Shown in pieces: positions 55,583-64,000 of a stretch of DNA of 64,000 nt (the stretch's first letter is position 1; every line of letters begins with the position of its first letter). The stretch is from Lacrimispora xylanolytica (GTDB taxonomy: Bacteria > Bacillota > Clostridia > Lachnospirales > Lachnospiraceae), in assembly GCF_026723765.1 (NCBI RefSeq), contig NZ_CP113524.1, positions 3,829,001 to 3,893,000 on the forward strand, in the 5' to 3' direction. The translations under genes and the position numbers were made by a program. Under the pieces are notes generated by a model. The model saw nothing but the letters and a program-made list of their open reading frames with translations, had not been told where the DNA came from and made no database searches.

Positions 55583-56608
55583 TTATTTTTCTGTGACCAT
55601 CCACTCTTCTTCCCCATCTTCCTGCCTGAAAATGTAAAATCCATAAGATTTGCCTAAAAGTATCCTTCCAGGCCCTTCTTCATCCTTTACATAGACCTTC
55701 TCCGCTCCGTTTCTTACTGCCTGATGGACCACACGGATGAGCAGCCGGTCAAAGTCTTCCTTACGGCATCTGTGAATGGTGAGCCAGGCTTTTTTCTGGG
55801 ATACGATCTCTTCCTGGGAAAGCGTGTAGCTCCATTCCTTATTCTCTCCCCGAATCTCTTTTTCCAGTTCCTTTTCATAATCAAGGCTGACCAGGGTAAG
55901 ACCTTTGGCTGCTGCCTTCGGGCCTGCCGCATTCCGGTCCCTGGCATCTATGATCTCTTCCACATGGGAAGGCGGATAGACACCCATTCCCACCTTCATC
56001 AGAGTTCCTGCGATGATCCGCACCATGTTGTATAAAAATCCGCTTCCCTTAATACGTATTGTAATCAAATCTCCGGTCTTTTCTATGTCCAGGCTATAAA
56101 TGGTCCTTACGGTCTCTTCCGCCTGTCCACGGGCCGTACAGAAGCTTTTAAAATCATGTTCTCCAACCAGATAGGCTCCTGCCTCCCGCATTTTGTCCAC
56201 GTCCAGGGGATAATAGCAGAAATGAGTATAAAGTCTTAAGGTAGGTATCTCAATTTTCCGGTTCATGATTTTATATTCATATGTTTTGACGCAGTTTTGC
56301 TTTCTGGGGTGATAATCCGGCGCTACCTCCTCTGACTGGAGGATGCGGATATCGTCCGGAAGCCTTTGGTTTAGGGCAAAACAGATTTTATCCGCGGGCA
56401 TCCTGTTTTCGGTATCAAAAACCGCCACATTTCCCTCCGCATGTACTCCGGAATCAGTTCTGCTGGCTCCGGTAACGGTGATTTTTTCCTTTAACAGCTC
56501 CGTCAGGGTCTTGTTAAGGACCTCTTCTATGGTCAGCCCGTTATTTTGTATCTGCCAGCCGCAGTAATTGGTGCCGTCGTAGGCAACGATCATTTTTACC
56601 CGTTTCAT
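55583..56608 (-). CDS. truA: tRNA pseudouridine(38-40) synthase with C-terminal extension
   Basis: 341 residues. The first 250 are a complete TruA: VAYDGTNYCGWQ, TGASRTDSGVHA with the catalytic Asp, FLYNMVRIIAGTL and AAAKGLTLVSLDY. It makes pseudouridine at positions 38-40 of the tRNA anticodon stem. Residues about 255-341 are additional (EWSYTLSQEE ... GRILLGKSYGFYIFRQE), since TruA is normally 245-270 residues. The extension is not recognised. It is the last gene of ecfA1-ecfA2-ecfT-truA, 24 bp after ecfT. Confidence 0.93.
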   Translation of the reverse strand: MKRVKMIVAYDGTNYCGWQIQNNGLTIEEVLNKTLTELLKEKITVTGASRTDSGVHAEGNVAVFDTENRMPADKICFALNQRLPDDIRILQSEEVAPDYHPRKQNCVKTYEYKIMNRKIEIPTLRLYTHFCYYPLDVDKMREAGAYLVGEHDFKSFCTARGQAEETVRTIYSLDIEKTGDLITIRIKGSGFLYNMVRIIAGTLMKVGMGVYPPSHVEEIIDARDRNAAGPKAAAKGLTLVSLDYEKELEKEIRGENKEWSYTLSQEEIVSQKKAWLTIHRCRKEDFDRLLIRVVHQAVRNGAEKVYVKDEEGPGRILLGKSYGFYIFRQEDGEEEWMVTEK

Positions 56609-56632
56609 AACTTCTCCTTTTTACGGAATTTC

Positions 56633-57433
56633 TTATCCCATGATCCGAACAGCTGCAATTGCGGCCATGTACACCACAAAGACCAGGTAGGTAATTCCAT
56701 CCCGTCTCCCATATCGGAGAGGCTTCATCTTCGTTCTTCCTTCCCCGCCCCGGTAGCATCTTGCTTCCATGGCCATGGCAAGGTCTGTGGCCCGCCGGAA
56801 GGCTGAGATAAAAAGGGGAACCAGAAGGGGAATCATATTTTTGGCCTTTTGAATCAGATTGCCCGATTCAAAATCAGCACCACGGGCCATCTGGGCCTTC
56901 ATGATCTTATCCGTTTCTTCTACAAGAATAGGAATAAACCGAAGGGCAATGGACATCATCATAGCCACCTCATGAACCGGTACTCTGACCTTGTTTAAAA
57001 AGTTCAGACTTTTTTCCAGGCCATCTGTAAGCTGATTTGGTGTGGTGGTCAAAGTCATAATAGAGGAACCTACCACCAGATAAATGAGCCGTACACCCAT
57101 AAATGCCGCGATCTGAATTCCTTCTTTTGTAATTTTAAAAAAACCAAGACGGAAAATTGCCTCTCCTGGTGTTAAAAACAGGTTGAAGCTGACACTGATC
57201 AGCAAAAGAAAGACAATTGCCCTTAACCCCCGTACCATAAAGGACAATGGCACCTGGCTCAGCCGTATGGCAACTGCAAGAAACAAGGTGGCGATCACAT
57301 ACGCCCAAATATCATTTACAACAAAAAGGGATATAATAAAAACCATGGTCCCAAACAGCTTTGTCCTGGGGTCCAGCTTGTGGAGAAAAGAATCCACCGG
57401 ATAATATTGTCCCAATGTAATGTCTTTTAACAT
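56633..57433 (-). CDS. ecfT: energy-coupling factor transporter T component
   Basis: 266 residues, about six membrane helices. The coupling motifs AQMARGADF and AMEARCYRGG are the two Ala-Arg-Gly signatures that dock on the EcfA ATPases. This is the shared module serving many vitamin S components encoded elsewhere. Gene order ecfA1-ecfA2-ecfT-truA is standard for Firmicutes. Confidence 0.95.
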   Translation of the reverse strand: MLKDITLGQYYPVDSFLHKLDPRTKLFGTMVFIISLFVVNDIWAYVIATLFLAVAIRLSQVPLSFMVRGLRAIVFLLLISVSFNLFLTPGEAIFRLGFFKITKEGIQIAAFMGVRLIYLVVGSSIMTLTTTPNQLTDGLEKSLNFLNKVRVPVHEVAMMMSIALRFIPILVEETDKIMKAQMARGADFESGNLIQKAKNMIPLLVPLFISAFRRATDLAMAMEARCYRGGEGRTKMKPLRYGRRDGITYLVFVVYMAAIAAVRIMG

Positions 57434-57446
57434 AGTATCTCCTGAT

Positions 57447-58295
57447 CTATTTTGAAAGAAGCCTTAAAATTTCGTCTCTGGCTTCCTCTATGGTAGTAAT
57501 GTTGCTATCAATGGGTACGCCCCGTTCCTTTAAAGTATGGACCACATAGGTGATCTGAGGCGCAGCAAGGCCGATGGCTTCCAATTCCTTATAATGCTTG
57601 AATACTTCCTTGGGTGTATCATCAAACACCTTTTCCCCATGATTCATCACTAAAATCCGATCCACGTACCGTGCAATGTCTTCCATGCTGTGGGAAACAA
57701 GGATGATGGTCATCTTCTGCTCCTTGTGAAGCCGCTCAATCTGATCCAGAATCTCATCTCTTCCCTTGGGATCAAGACCAGCGGTAGGCTCATCTAAAAT
57801 AAGAACCTCAGGTCTCATAGCTAAGACTCCGGCGATTGCCACCCGGCGCTTCTGGCCTCCTGACAAGTCAAAGGGGGAACGCTTATAATAGCTCTCATCA
57901 AGCCCTACCATAGTAAGAGCTTCTCTGGCCCTTGTTTCTATTTCTTCTTTTGAAAGCTTTTGATTCTTTGGACCAAAACACACATCAGAAAACACATCCA
58001 CCTCAAAAAGCTGATGCTCCGGATACTGGAATACCAGACCCACCTGACTTCTTAGAGCCTGCATATTATAACCATCGCTGTAGATGTTCTTATCGTTGTA
58101 ATAAATGGCTCCGCTTGTCCCCCGAATCAAACCATTTAAATGCTGAATCAGAGTGGATTTACCAGAACCGGTATGACCGATGAGCCCGATAAATTCTCCG
58201 TCTTTTATTTCCAGGTTCACATCCTTAAGGGCATGCTGTTCAAAGGCGGTACCATTTCCATAGATGTAATTTAAATGCTCTACTTTAATTCCCAT
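57447..58295 (-). CDS. ecfA2: energy-coupling factor ATPase 2
   Basis: 282 residues. Walker [11 protein letters not shown]-loop FQYPEHQLF, signature LSGGQKRRV, Walker [13 protein letters not shown], switch VSHSMED. Of EcfA2 type by its YPEHQLFE loop. Start set at ATG 58295, with GGAGGAGACC, which overlaps the end of ecfA1 by 11 bp; a more distal ATG lies deep in ecfA1. Works with EcfA1 and EcfT. Confidence 0.94.
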   Translation of the reverse strand: MGIKVEHLNYIYGNGTAFEQHALKDVNLEIKDGEFIGLIGHTGSGKSTLIQHLNGLIRGTSGAIYYNDKNIYSDGYNMQALRSQVGLVFQYPEHQLFEVDVFSDVCFGPKNQKLSKEEIETRAREALTMVGLDESYYKRSPFDLSGGQKRRVAIAGVLAMRPEVLILDEPTAGLDPKGRDEILDQIERLHKEQKMTIILVSHSMEDIARYVDRILVMNHGEKVFDDTPKEVFKHYKELEAIGLAAPQITYVVHTLKERGVPIDSNITTIEEARDEILRLLSK

Positions 58296-59190
58296 GGTCT
58301 CCTCCATTTTCCGAAGCTTCCTTATTAGATATATGACCGGCAAACTTAGGGATCAGATTTTCCATGAGTTCTTCTAAGGTAAGGATTCCATCTGGCAGGT
58401 CAACGCCTCCCTTTTGAAGCTCATAGGCAAGCTCTGTAACCTGTGGCACGTCAAGACGGTAGGATTTAAGCTCCTCTACCCTGGAGAATATCTCTTTGGG
58501 TGTTCCGTCCATAACCACTTTACCTTCGTCCATAACGATTACCCGGTCTGCATCTGTGACCTCTTCCATGTAGTGGGTAATTAAAAGCACGGTAATGCCT
58601 TCCTTCTTATTTAATTCCAGGACGGTCTTAACCACTTCCTTACGGCCGTTGGGGTCTAGCATGGCAGTGGGCTCGTCTAAAACAATACACTGAGGGCGCA
58701 TAGCCATAACTCCGGCAATGGCAACTCTCTGCTTCTGGCCTCCTGACAGCTTATTGGGAGACTTTAAACGATAGGAAACCATTCCAACCGCTTTCAGGCT
58801 TTCATCCACCCGCCTCCAGATTTCTTCTGTAGGAACTCCCATGTTCTCAGGACCGAATCCCACATCCTCTTCTACTATATTTCCAATGATCTGGTTGTCC
58901 GGGTTTTGGAACACCATCCCTGTCTTTTTCCGCACCTCCCATAAATTCTCTTCCTGGGAAGTATCAAGTCCCTGAATCCATACCGTTCCCTCCGTGGGCA
59001 GCAAGATGGCATTGAGCTGCTTGGCAAAGGTAGACTTACCGGAACCGTTGTGCCCCAGTATGGCGATGAATTGTCCTGCTTCTATATCAAGTGAGACATC
59101 ATCTATGGCACGTTTGATTTCTTCTATATTTTCTTCTTCATCTCTTCTGATATAATCAAATATCAGCTTTGACGCTTTTATTATTCCCAT
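58285..59190 (-). CDS. ecfA1: energy-coupling factor ATPase 1
   Basis: 301 residues. Walker [11 protein letters not shown]-loop FQNPDNQII, signature LSGGQKQRV, Walker [12 protein letters not shown] and switch ITHYMEE. The NPDNQ loop marks EcfA1. It is the first gene of the ecf-truA operon, behind its own promoter. In related genomes it directly follows rplQ; here two surface-protein genes lie between. Confidence 0.95.
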   Translation of the reverse strand: MGIIKASKLIFDYIRRDEEENIEEIKRAIDDVSLDIEAGQFIAILGHNGSGKSTFAKQLNAILLPTEGTVWIQGLDTSQEENLWEVRKKTGMVFQNPDNQIIGNIVEEDVGFGPENMGVPTEEIWRRVDESLKAVGMVSYRLKSPNKLSGGQKQRVAIAGVMAMRPQCIVLDEPTAMLDPNGRKEVVKTVLELNKKEGITVLLITHYMEEVTDADRVIVMDEGKVVMDGTPKEIFSRVEELKSYRLDVPQVTELAYELQKGGVDLPDGILTLEELMENLIPKFAGHISNKEASENGGDHGN

Positions 59191-59234
59191 AGCAAGCCTT
59201 TCTGTCGTGAATTTATATACTCGTATGCCACATA

Positions 59235-59263
59235 ATTTTAGTTGAATATTCCCAATCAGTCAA
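59235..59263 (-). promoter_or_regulatory. promoter of ecfA1-ecfA2-ecfT-truA
   Basis: Minus strand TTGACT (59258-59263), 17-bp spacer, TAAAAT (59235-59240). The leader to the ecfA1 ATG would be about 38 nt. Confidence 0.78.
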
Positions 59264-59337
59264 GCATCGACATAAATCTTTTATAAATAAAGAGTCTGGC
59301 GGAATTTATTATTTGATAGATGTAATTTCCTATTACA

Positions 59338-59372
59338 TAAAAAAATGGTACAGAATTTTTTCTGTACCATTT
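59338..59372 (-). terminator. terminator of the cell-wall-binding gene pair
   Basis: AAATGGTACAGAA (59343-59355) / TTCTGTACCATTT (59360-59372), a perfect 13-bp stem with a T-run on the minus strand, 13 bp after the stop codon. Confidence 0.92.
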
Positions 59373-59384
59373 CTCATTATATGA

Positions 59385-60413
59385 TTAGTGTACCCAAAGT
59401 CCGGAGCTGTCAACCTTATAAGCTCCATCAATTAAGGTATCCGATGCCATACTGCCGTCTAAATTTAAATAATACCATTTTCCAGGGGTTGGCTGAATCC
59501 AACCGGAAGCCATATCTCCATTGGAATTTAAGAAATACCACTTCTCATCTAACTTCTGCCAGCCCGTAAGCATGGCTCCGTCGCTGCCTAAGTAATACCA
59601 TTTATCATTAATGAACTGCCAGCCGGTTACAGCAAATTCTTCTCCGTTGAAGTAATACCATTTACCGCTTATCATCTTCCAGGTGTTGGCGGCATAAGCG
59701 CCGTCTTCGCCGCGGTACTTCTTACCGCTCTTATATCCCGCCCAGGCACCGTTTGTTTCACCCAGCTCCTGAACCACGGAATCATCAGAGATCACCGGCT
59801 CACCTTCCTGTAAATACTCTTCCTCGGAAGAATCCTTTAAAATGGCTTTCACCGTATAATAATACTTCTGGCCACTTTCCATATATTGCAGCAGATCTAC
59901 GGTGTTGGTGGAAATGGTCATGCTTTTGACCCAGATGCCGCCTTCCTTATAAACAACGACCTGATACCGGGAAGCGAAGGGAACCTTTTTCCAGGTTGCC
60001 TTTGTTCTTGCCGCATCGCTAAAGCCTGCTTTTTCCGTACCGGCAAGCTTTGCTACCGGAACATAGGAAACCTTTACTACAGTCTCACCATCTTCTGCTT
60101 TTGTGGATATCAGCTTTCCTCCGGTAACAGAGCAATCAGAATTTGAATAGGTGCCAGGAACTCTGAAAGTAGCAATTACTTTTTTCCCTGGTTCCCATTT
60201 CTCAGGATCCTTATTCCATTCGGGACTTGTTTCTGATAAATTTACCGTGACAGACGGAATTTGAATTCCCTCTGTCCAGCTGCTCTTCCTGCCGTGGTCC
60301 AGCCGGATTTTCAAGCTGCCGGAAGCCCCTGCTGTGATTGACATTCCCATCACCATAACCATGCACAAAAGCACCAGCCAGGCTGCCTTTCCCCGTATCC
60401 ACTTCATCTGCAT
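59385..60413 (-). CDS. secreted protein with FN3-like and cell-wall-binding (choline-binding-type) repeats
   Basis: 342 residues. The signal peptide (AAWLVLLCMVMVMGMSITAGA) is followed by a beta-rich domain, a FN3-like module (KATWKKVPFASRYQVVVYKE) and, from about residue 240, five GW-type repeats of about 20 residues (SGKWYYFNGEEFAVTGW, NDKWYYLGSDGAMLTGW and so on), which bind choline or wall polymers. ATG 60413 suits the AAAGGA spacing; 60419 and 60407 are alternatives. It lies 15 bp after its paralogue, so the two are co-expressed and surface-bound. Function unknown. Confidence 0.85.
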   Translation of the reverse strand: MQMKWIRGKAAWLVLLCMVMVMGMSITAGASGSLKIRLDHGRKSSWTEGIQIPSVTVNLSETSPEWNKDPEKWEPGKKVIATFRVPGTYSNSDCSVTGGKLISTKAEDGETVVKVSYVPVAKLAGTEKAGFSDAARTKATWKKVPFASRYQVVVYKEGGIWVKSMTISTNTVDLLQYMESGQKYYYTVKAILKDSSEEEYLQEGEPVISDDSVVQELGETNGAWAGYKSGKKYRGEDGAYAANTWKMISGKWYYFNGEEFAVTGWQFINDKWYYLGSDGAMLTGWQKLDEKWYFLNSNGDMASGWIQPTPGKWYYLNLDGSMASDTLIDGAYKVDSSGLWVH

Positions 60414-60428
60414 CAACATCCTTTCCTG

Positions 60429-61673
60429 TTACTTATGCCAAATACCAGTGGCATCTACTGTAAAACCGCCTATCGTAGTGCTTACTGCCTTGGATCCCTC
60501 ACCAGGATAGAAATAATACCAGTTACCATCTATCTGCTTCCAGCCTTCCTGCATCGCACCGCTGTTGTCTGCATAATACCATTTATTATTATAATTGATC
60601 CAGCCAACTGACATGGCACCCTCTACCCCACTGTTCGTGGATGGATTCAGGAAATACCACTTATTCGCAGAAGACTTAACCCAGCCCTTTAACATAGCTC
60701 CATCATTATTAAAATAGTACCACAGAGAATTCTTTTGCTGCCAGCCTGTGAGCATGTTGCCATTGGTATCAAATAAATACCAGATGTTGTTAATGTGTGC
60801 CCAGTTATTCTTTAAATAAGAACCATCTGGATAACGATATAACCAGTTATTGCCGTTCTTGATCCAGCCTACATCCTGACTTGTTACCACAGAGCTGTTA
60901 CCATTATCCTGACCACGTCCGTCAGATACCTTTTCCTGTGGTACGTAGATTTCACCAGACTCTGTCCAGTCACTGTTCTTTGCATACTTTGATTCACTGT
61001 CGGAAGCTGGAACGGTACGTACCTTAAAGGTGTAGGTTCCTGCTTTTGTCATATAAGGATAGAAATTATAAGAGGTCGCTTTCAGTCTCTCTACCTTTTT
61101 TACAAGGCTGCTTCCACGGTATAAATACACATCATAGGCATCAGAGCTGCCTTCCGGAGCACTCCATTTGGCACTGCCAAGGCTGGAACCGGAATCTCTC
61201 CAATCTGCTTCTTCCGGTGATTCATAGGTTCCCTTAATTGGTTTAAAGGTAAATGTCACATATAAGGTATCTGAGCCAGACCGGTTGGTTGACACATAGT
61301 TTCCACCTTTGATGCTGACATTGCTAGACTGATAGCCACCCTTAAATGCGTAGTTATCAGAATCTGTTGCTCTTAAAGTGACCTTCATCTTTGGTTCAGA
61401 GCCAAGCTTCATCTTTTTGGTGTCTGATGTAATCCACTGCAAGTCAGTCACCTCGTATTTATCATTATTGGTATAAACGTAATTACCTGTTTGCTCATTA
61501 GTTTTAAAGGCAGACTCAGATGGTACCGTATCTCCTGCACCAATCTCCTCTAACCCAACATTGATCGTCACGGACGATATGGTCTTTGCTGCTGCAAACG
61601 CCTCAAATGGTACACTGACCCCTAAAAGGGTAACCAGGGACGCCCAGGCCATCAGTCTCGTAGTAAACTTCAT
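60429..61673 (-). CDS. secreted protein with FN3-like and cell-wall-binding (choline-binding-type) repeats
   Basis: 414 residues. Signal peptide (LMAWASLVTLLGVSVPFEAFA), an N-terminal beta domain, a FN3-like module (SAKWSAPEGSSDAYDVYLYR), then from about residue 268 six to seven wall-binding repeats (NNIWYLFDTNGNMLTGW, NSLWYYFNNDGAMLKGW). It has the same architecture and similar C-terminus (FTVDATGIWHK versus YKVDSSGLWVH) as the downstream gene, so the two are paralogues. GGAGGG precedes ATG 61673. It begins a two-gene operon between rplQ and ecfA1. Confidence 0.87.
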   Translation of the reverse strand: MKFTTRLMAWASLVTLLGVSVPFEAFAAAKTISSVTINVGLEEIGAGDTVPSESAFKTNEQTGNYVYTNNDKYEVTDLQWITSDTKKMKLGSEPKMKVTLRATDSDNYAFKGGYQSSNVSIKGGNYVSTNRSGSDTLYVTFTFKPIKGTYESPEEADWRDSGSSLGSAKWSAPEGSSDAYDVYLYRGSSLVKKVERLKATSYNFYPYMTKAGTYTFKVRTVPASDSESKYAKNSDWTESGEIYVPQEKVSDGRGQDNGNSSVVTSQDVGWIKNGNNWLYRYPDGSYLKNNWAHINNIWYLFDTNGNMLTGWQQKNSLWYYFNNDGAMLKGWVKSSANKWYFLNPSTNSGVEGAMSVGWINYNNKWYYADNSGAMQEGWKQIDGNWYYFYPGEGSKAVSTTIGGFTVDATGIWHK

Positions 61674-61737
61674 AAAAATCCCTCCGTTCCTATATTTAAC
61701 GAATCTGGCAAATTAGCCATAATATTCTATATTTAAC

Positions 61738-61767
61738 ATTATAGCCCGGAAAGCAATTGACCGTCAA
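61738..61767 (-). promoter_or_regulatory. promoter of the cell-wall-binding gene pair
   Basis: Minus strand TTGACG (61762-61767), 18-bp spacer, TATAAT (61738-61743). The leader would be about 58 nt. Confidence 0.82.
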
Positions 61768-61815
61768 CTTACGATATTCTTTCTTTATTCTTGCTTTTCT
61801 TACAGGTATAAAAAT

Positions 61816-61853
61816 AAAAAAATCCCGATAAAGGATTATCTCCAATATCGGGA
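61816..61853 (-). terminator. terminator of the rpsD-rpoA-rplQ run
   Basis: Minus strand TCCCGATA...TATCGGGA then seven T; 8-bp stem starting 15 bp after the rplQ stop codon. Confidence 0.9.
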
Positions 61854-61867
61854 ATGTAAATTTTAAA

Positions 61868-62404
61868 TTATACAAGCTCAAGAAGAACTTCCATTGCTGC
61901 ATCACCTTTACGCTGGCCGATCTTAACGATACGTGTGTAACCACCGTTGCGGGAAACATACTTAGGAGCAACTTCTTCGAAAAGCTTCTTTGGAAGATCA
62001 ACAGACTTTGTGTTTTTCTTTCTGCCTGCAGCTTCAGCCGGAACCTCAGTCACATCATAAAGAACCTTTAACATCTGTCTTCTTGCATGAAGTCTGGAAG
62101 GAAGATCTTTTTTGATCTCTTTCTCAACTTCGTCGTATACGGTAACTTTCTTGCCGTTTACAACTTCTTTGACTCTCTTGCCATCTTTATCTTTACGTGC
62201 AACCTTTGCAGTAACTTTAACAGTTTCGAAGTTATCCTTCTCTTTTACTGCTAAAGCGATCAGGCCTTCCGCAACTTTACGGATTTCTTTTGCTCTTGCT
62301 TCTGTTGTCACGATTTTGCCATTGTGTAATAATGCAGTTACCTGGCTTCTGATTAATGCTTTTCTCTGGCTGGAAGTTCTTCCCAGCTTTCTATATCCTG
62401 CCAT
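61868..62404 (-). CDS. rplQ: 50S ribosomal protein L17 with internal insertion
   Basis: 178 residues against about 120-130 in most bacteria. The N-terminal YRKLGRTSSQRKALIRSQV, TTEARAKEIRKVAE and C-terminal NGGYTRIVKIGQRKGDAAMEVLLELV are normal L17. Extra sequence lies mainly between residues 55 and 105 (KVTAKVARKDKDGKRVKEVV region), with a smaller one near 125-140 (AAGRKKNTKSVD). ATG 62404 is chosen, behind GGAGGAATATTATA; a longer version starting 99 bp upstream would lack support. Confidence 0.96.
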   Translation of the reverse strand: MAGYRKLGRTSSQRKALIRSQVTALLHNGKIVTTEARAKEIRKVAEGLIALAVKEKDNFETVKVTAKVARKDKDGKRVKEVVNGKKVTVYDEVEKEIKKDLPSRLHARRQMLKVLYDVTEVPAEAAGRKKNTKSVDLPKKLFEEVAPKYVSRNGGYTRIVKIGQRKGDAAMEVLLELV

Positions 62405-62522
62405 TATAATATTCCTCCATTTGTGGAACACGGATACATGCTTCTTCGGTCTTACTGTATCGGTGCTTAATTCTCCATGCATTGGGCATGAAATCAGACC
62501 CATCTTAATCCAAGCGGATCAA

Positions 62523-63491
62523 TTATACATTGGAATCATCGCTTGGGTTAAGCTGTAAGCCTAACTCCTTTAACTTGGCTAACACTTCTTCTAAAGACTT
62601 GCGGCCAAGGTTACGAACCTTCATCATATCCTCAGATGTGCGGTTGCACAGTTCTTCAACGGTATTGATTCCAGCTCTCTTAAGACAATTGTATGAACGG
62701 ACAGAAAGCTCCAGCTCATCAATGTTCATCTCAAGCACTTTCTCTTTTTCATTGTCTTCCTTCTCCACCATGACTTCAGCAGTCTTAGCGTTTTCAGAAA
62801 GATCGATGAACAGATTTAAATGCTCGCTTAATACTTTAGCTGCAAGGCTGACAGCCTCATCTGGTGCCAAAGTACCGTTTGTAAATACATCTAATGCCAA
62901 CTTATCATAGTCAGTGACCTGACCTACTCGGGTGTTCTGTACCGTCATATTAACGCGTTCTACTGGTGTATAAATAGAATCAACTGCAATTACGCCAATC
63001 GGTAAATCCTCACTCTTGTTCTTGTCTGCACTCACATAGCCACGGCCCTTTGTGATAGTAAGCTCCATATAGAACTTGCTGTCTGTTCCGCCGCTAAGTG
63101 TAGCGATAACCAAATCCGGGTTCATGATCTCAATATCAGGATCTGCCTGGATGTCAGCAGCAGTCACAACACCTTCGCCTTCAAACTCGATGTATGCAAC
63201 CTTAGCTTCGTTGGTGTCGCTATTATTCTTAATAGATAAGCTCTTGATGTTCATAATGATCTCAGTAACATCCTCTTTAACACCAGGAATAGAACTGAAT
63301 TCATGCAAAACGCCGTCGATTTTTACCTGACTGACTGCAGCTCCCGGTAAGGAAGAAAGCATGATCCTTCTTAAGGAATTACCTAAAGTCGTGCCATAAC
63401 CTCTTTCAAGCGGTTCAACTACAAACTTGCCATATTTCTTGTCTTCTGAGATCTCAGCGATCTCAATATTTGGTTTTTCAAAATCGAACAC
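62523..63491 (-). CDS. rpoA: RNA polymerase alpha subunit
   Basis: 322 residues. The N-terminal assembly domain has [30 protein letters not shown] and the C-terminal DNA/activator-binding domain has [23 protein letters not shown]. The start is a GTG at 63491 with AAAGGAGGGGCTATTA. Between rpsD and rplQ as usual; spacing to rplQ is 118 bp. Confidence 0.98.
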   Translation of the reverse strand: MFDFEKPNIEIAEISEDKKYGKFVVEPLERGYGTTLGNSLRRIMLSSLPGAAVSQVKIDGVLHEFSSIPGVKEDVTEIIMNIKSLSIKNNSDTNEAKVAYIEFEGEGVVTAADIQADPDIEIMNPDLVIATLSGGTDSKFYMELTITKGRGYVSADKNKSEDLPIGVIAVDSIYTPVERVNMTVQNTRVGQVTDYDKLALDVFTNGTLAPDEAVSLAAKVLSEHLNLFIDLSENAKTAEVMVEKEDNEKEKVLEMNIDELELSVRSYNCLKRAGINTVEELCNRTSEDMMKVRNLGRKSLEEVLAKLKELGLQLNPSDDSNV

Positions 63492-63599
63492 TAATAGCCC
63501 CTCCTTTTGGGTATTTTGTATCGAGGGTCTTATACTCAAACCTTGCCCGGAGGCCAAGGACCCCCGGGCGAAAGCCGGCTGCTATGAACAGACTTTCAA

Positions 63600-64000
63600 T
63601 TATTTGGAGTACAACTCGACGATAAGCATTTCATTCACTGGAACATCAATCTCATCTCTTGTTGGTAACTCTTTAACAGTACCACGTAAATTCTCATGGT
63701 CAACATCAAGCCAAGCTGGAACTAAACGTCCTGCTGTGGTCTCCTGAACACTTTTGAATCTTGCATTGGTTTTGCATTTCTCTTTTACTTCGATCACATC
63801 TCCAGCCTTTACTAAGAAGGAAGGAATGTTTACGCACTTACCATTTACAAGAATGCTCTTGTGGTCAACCATCTGTCTGGTCTCTCTTCTTGTTCTTCCG
63901 AATCCCATACGGAATACTACATTGTCAAGTCTTCTCTCAAGAAGGGTCATAAGGTTTTCACCTACTAAACCGTTCATTCTTTCAGCCTTAGCATAGTAGT
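63600..64000 (-). CDS. rpsD: 30S ribosomal protein S4 (5' end outside window)
   Basis: The last about 133 residues are present, with no start in the window; the frame stays open to the edge (YYAKAERMNG...). The S4 RNA-binding domain is seen in LDNVVFRMGFGRTRRETRQMVDHKSILVNGK. It is the upstream neighbour of rpoA, as in most Firmicutes. Confidence 0.97.
   Translation of the reverse strand, partial: YYAKAERMNGLVGENLMTLLERRLDNVVFRMGFGRTRRETRQMVDHKSILVNGKCVNIPSFLVKAGDVIEVKEKCKTNARFKSVQETTAGRLVPAWLDVDHENLRGTVKELPTRDEIDVPVNEMLIVELYSK

Overview
The window reads as chromosomal DNA of a low-to-medium G+C Gram-positive anaerobe, most likely a Lachnospiraceae clostridium of the Lacrimispora / [Clostridium] saccharolyticum type. 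Grounds: AGGAGG-type ribosome binding sites almost everywhere, frequent intrinsic terminators, a T-box-regulated tyrS, an [FeFe]-hydrogenase-like iron-sulfur protein, DUF1015 linked to serC-serA, and the Firmicutes order rpsD-rpoA-rplQ ... ecfA1-ecfA2-ecfT-truA-rplM-rpsI. The genus is inferred from memory of gene order and protein flavour, not from a search. Every supported gene is on the minus strand except one acetyltransferase (vat-like, 24585-25232), so transcription runs right to left in the coordinates.

Layout, left to right. 1-2977: 3'-truncated (by the window edge) secreted multidomain protein with fibronectin-III-like modules. 3546-11644: amino-acid biosynthesis run transcribed leuB-ilvD-ilvB-serC-serA-DUF1015 from a good sigma-A-type promoter in front of leuB. 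11998-13251: uvsE DNA repair gene interrupted by an in-frame amber codon. 13459-19842: a probable tricarboxylate uptake and catabolism unit (PrpF-like isomerase, CitMHS carrier, aconitase-family hydratase) with its GntR/FCD regulator and three near-identical 20-bp palindromic operators. 20069-24392: ABC ATPase, permease, GldG-like and DUF4340 proteins. 24585-25232: vat-like acetyltransferase on the plus strand. 25388-31123: six-gene run (zinc-ribbon/methyltransferase-like protein, Fe-S protein, GreA, MATE, HAD, OGG glycosylase). 31285-32523: [FeFe]-hydrogenase-like protein. 32671-34105: ECF sigma / zinc-finger anti-sigma pair. 34278-35504: C39-like papain-fold protein plus GNAT. 35696-37174: secreted beta-propeller glycosidase with ricin-type lectin domain.

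37801-46978 looks like an accessory stress/resistance patch: an ABC-2 exporter (ATPase plus two permeases) behind a structured leader that ends in an intrinsic terminator and holds a possible 7-residue leader peptide, a GNAT, an APH-like kinase, an HTH-methyltransferase fusion, an ANT(6)-like nucleotidyltransferase, a NUDIX hydrolase and a MerR regulator with a GyrI-like domain. 47143-48800 is tyrS with its T-box leader. 48862-54335 holds a nitroreductase, a nickel/cobalt ECF transporter (cbiM-cbiQ-cbiO), a maltose-O-acetyltransferase-like enzyme and a transglutaminase-like protein. 54470-64000 is the ribosomal/ECF block: rplM-rpsI with a consensus promoter and long leader, ecfA1-ecfA2-ecfT-truA with its own promoter, then two secreted cell-wall-binding-repeat proteins placed between ecfA1 and rplQ, then rplQ, rpoA and the 3' part of rpsD.

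The observations most worth following are the tricarboxylate locus with its triple operator, the attenuator-like leader in front of the ABC exporter, the amber-interrupted uvsE, the surface-protein pair inside the ribosomal locus, and C-terminal or internal extensions in TruA and L17. No tRNA, rRNA, CRISPR array, insertion sequence or prophage was seen.
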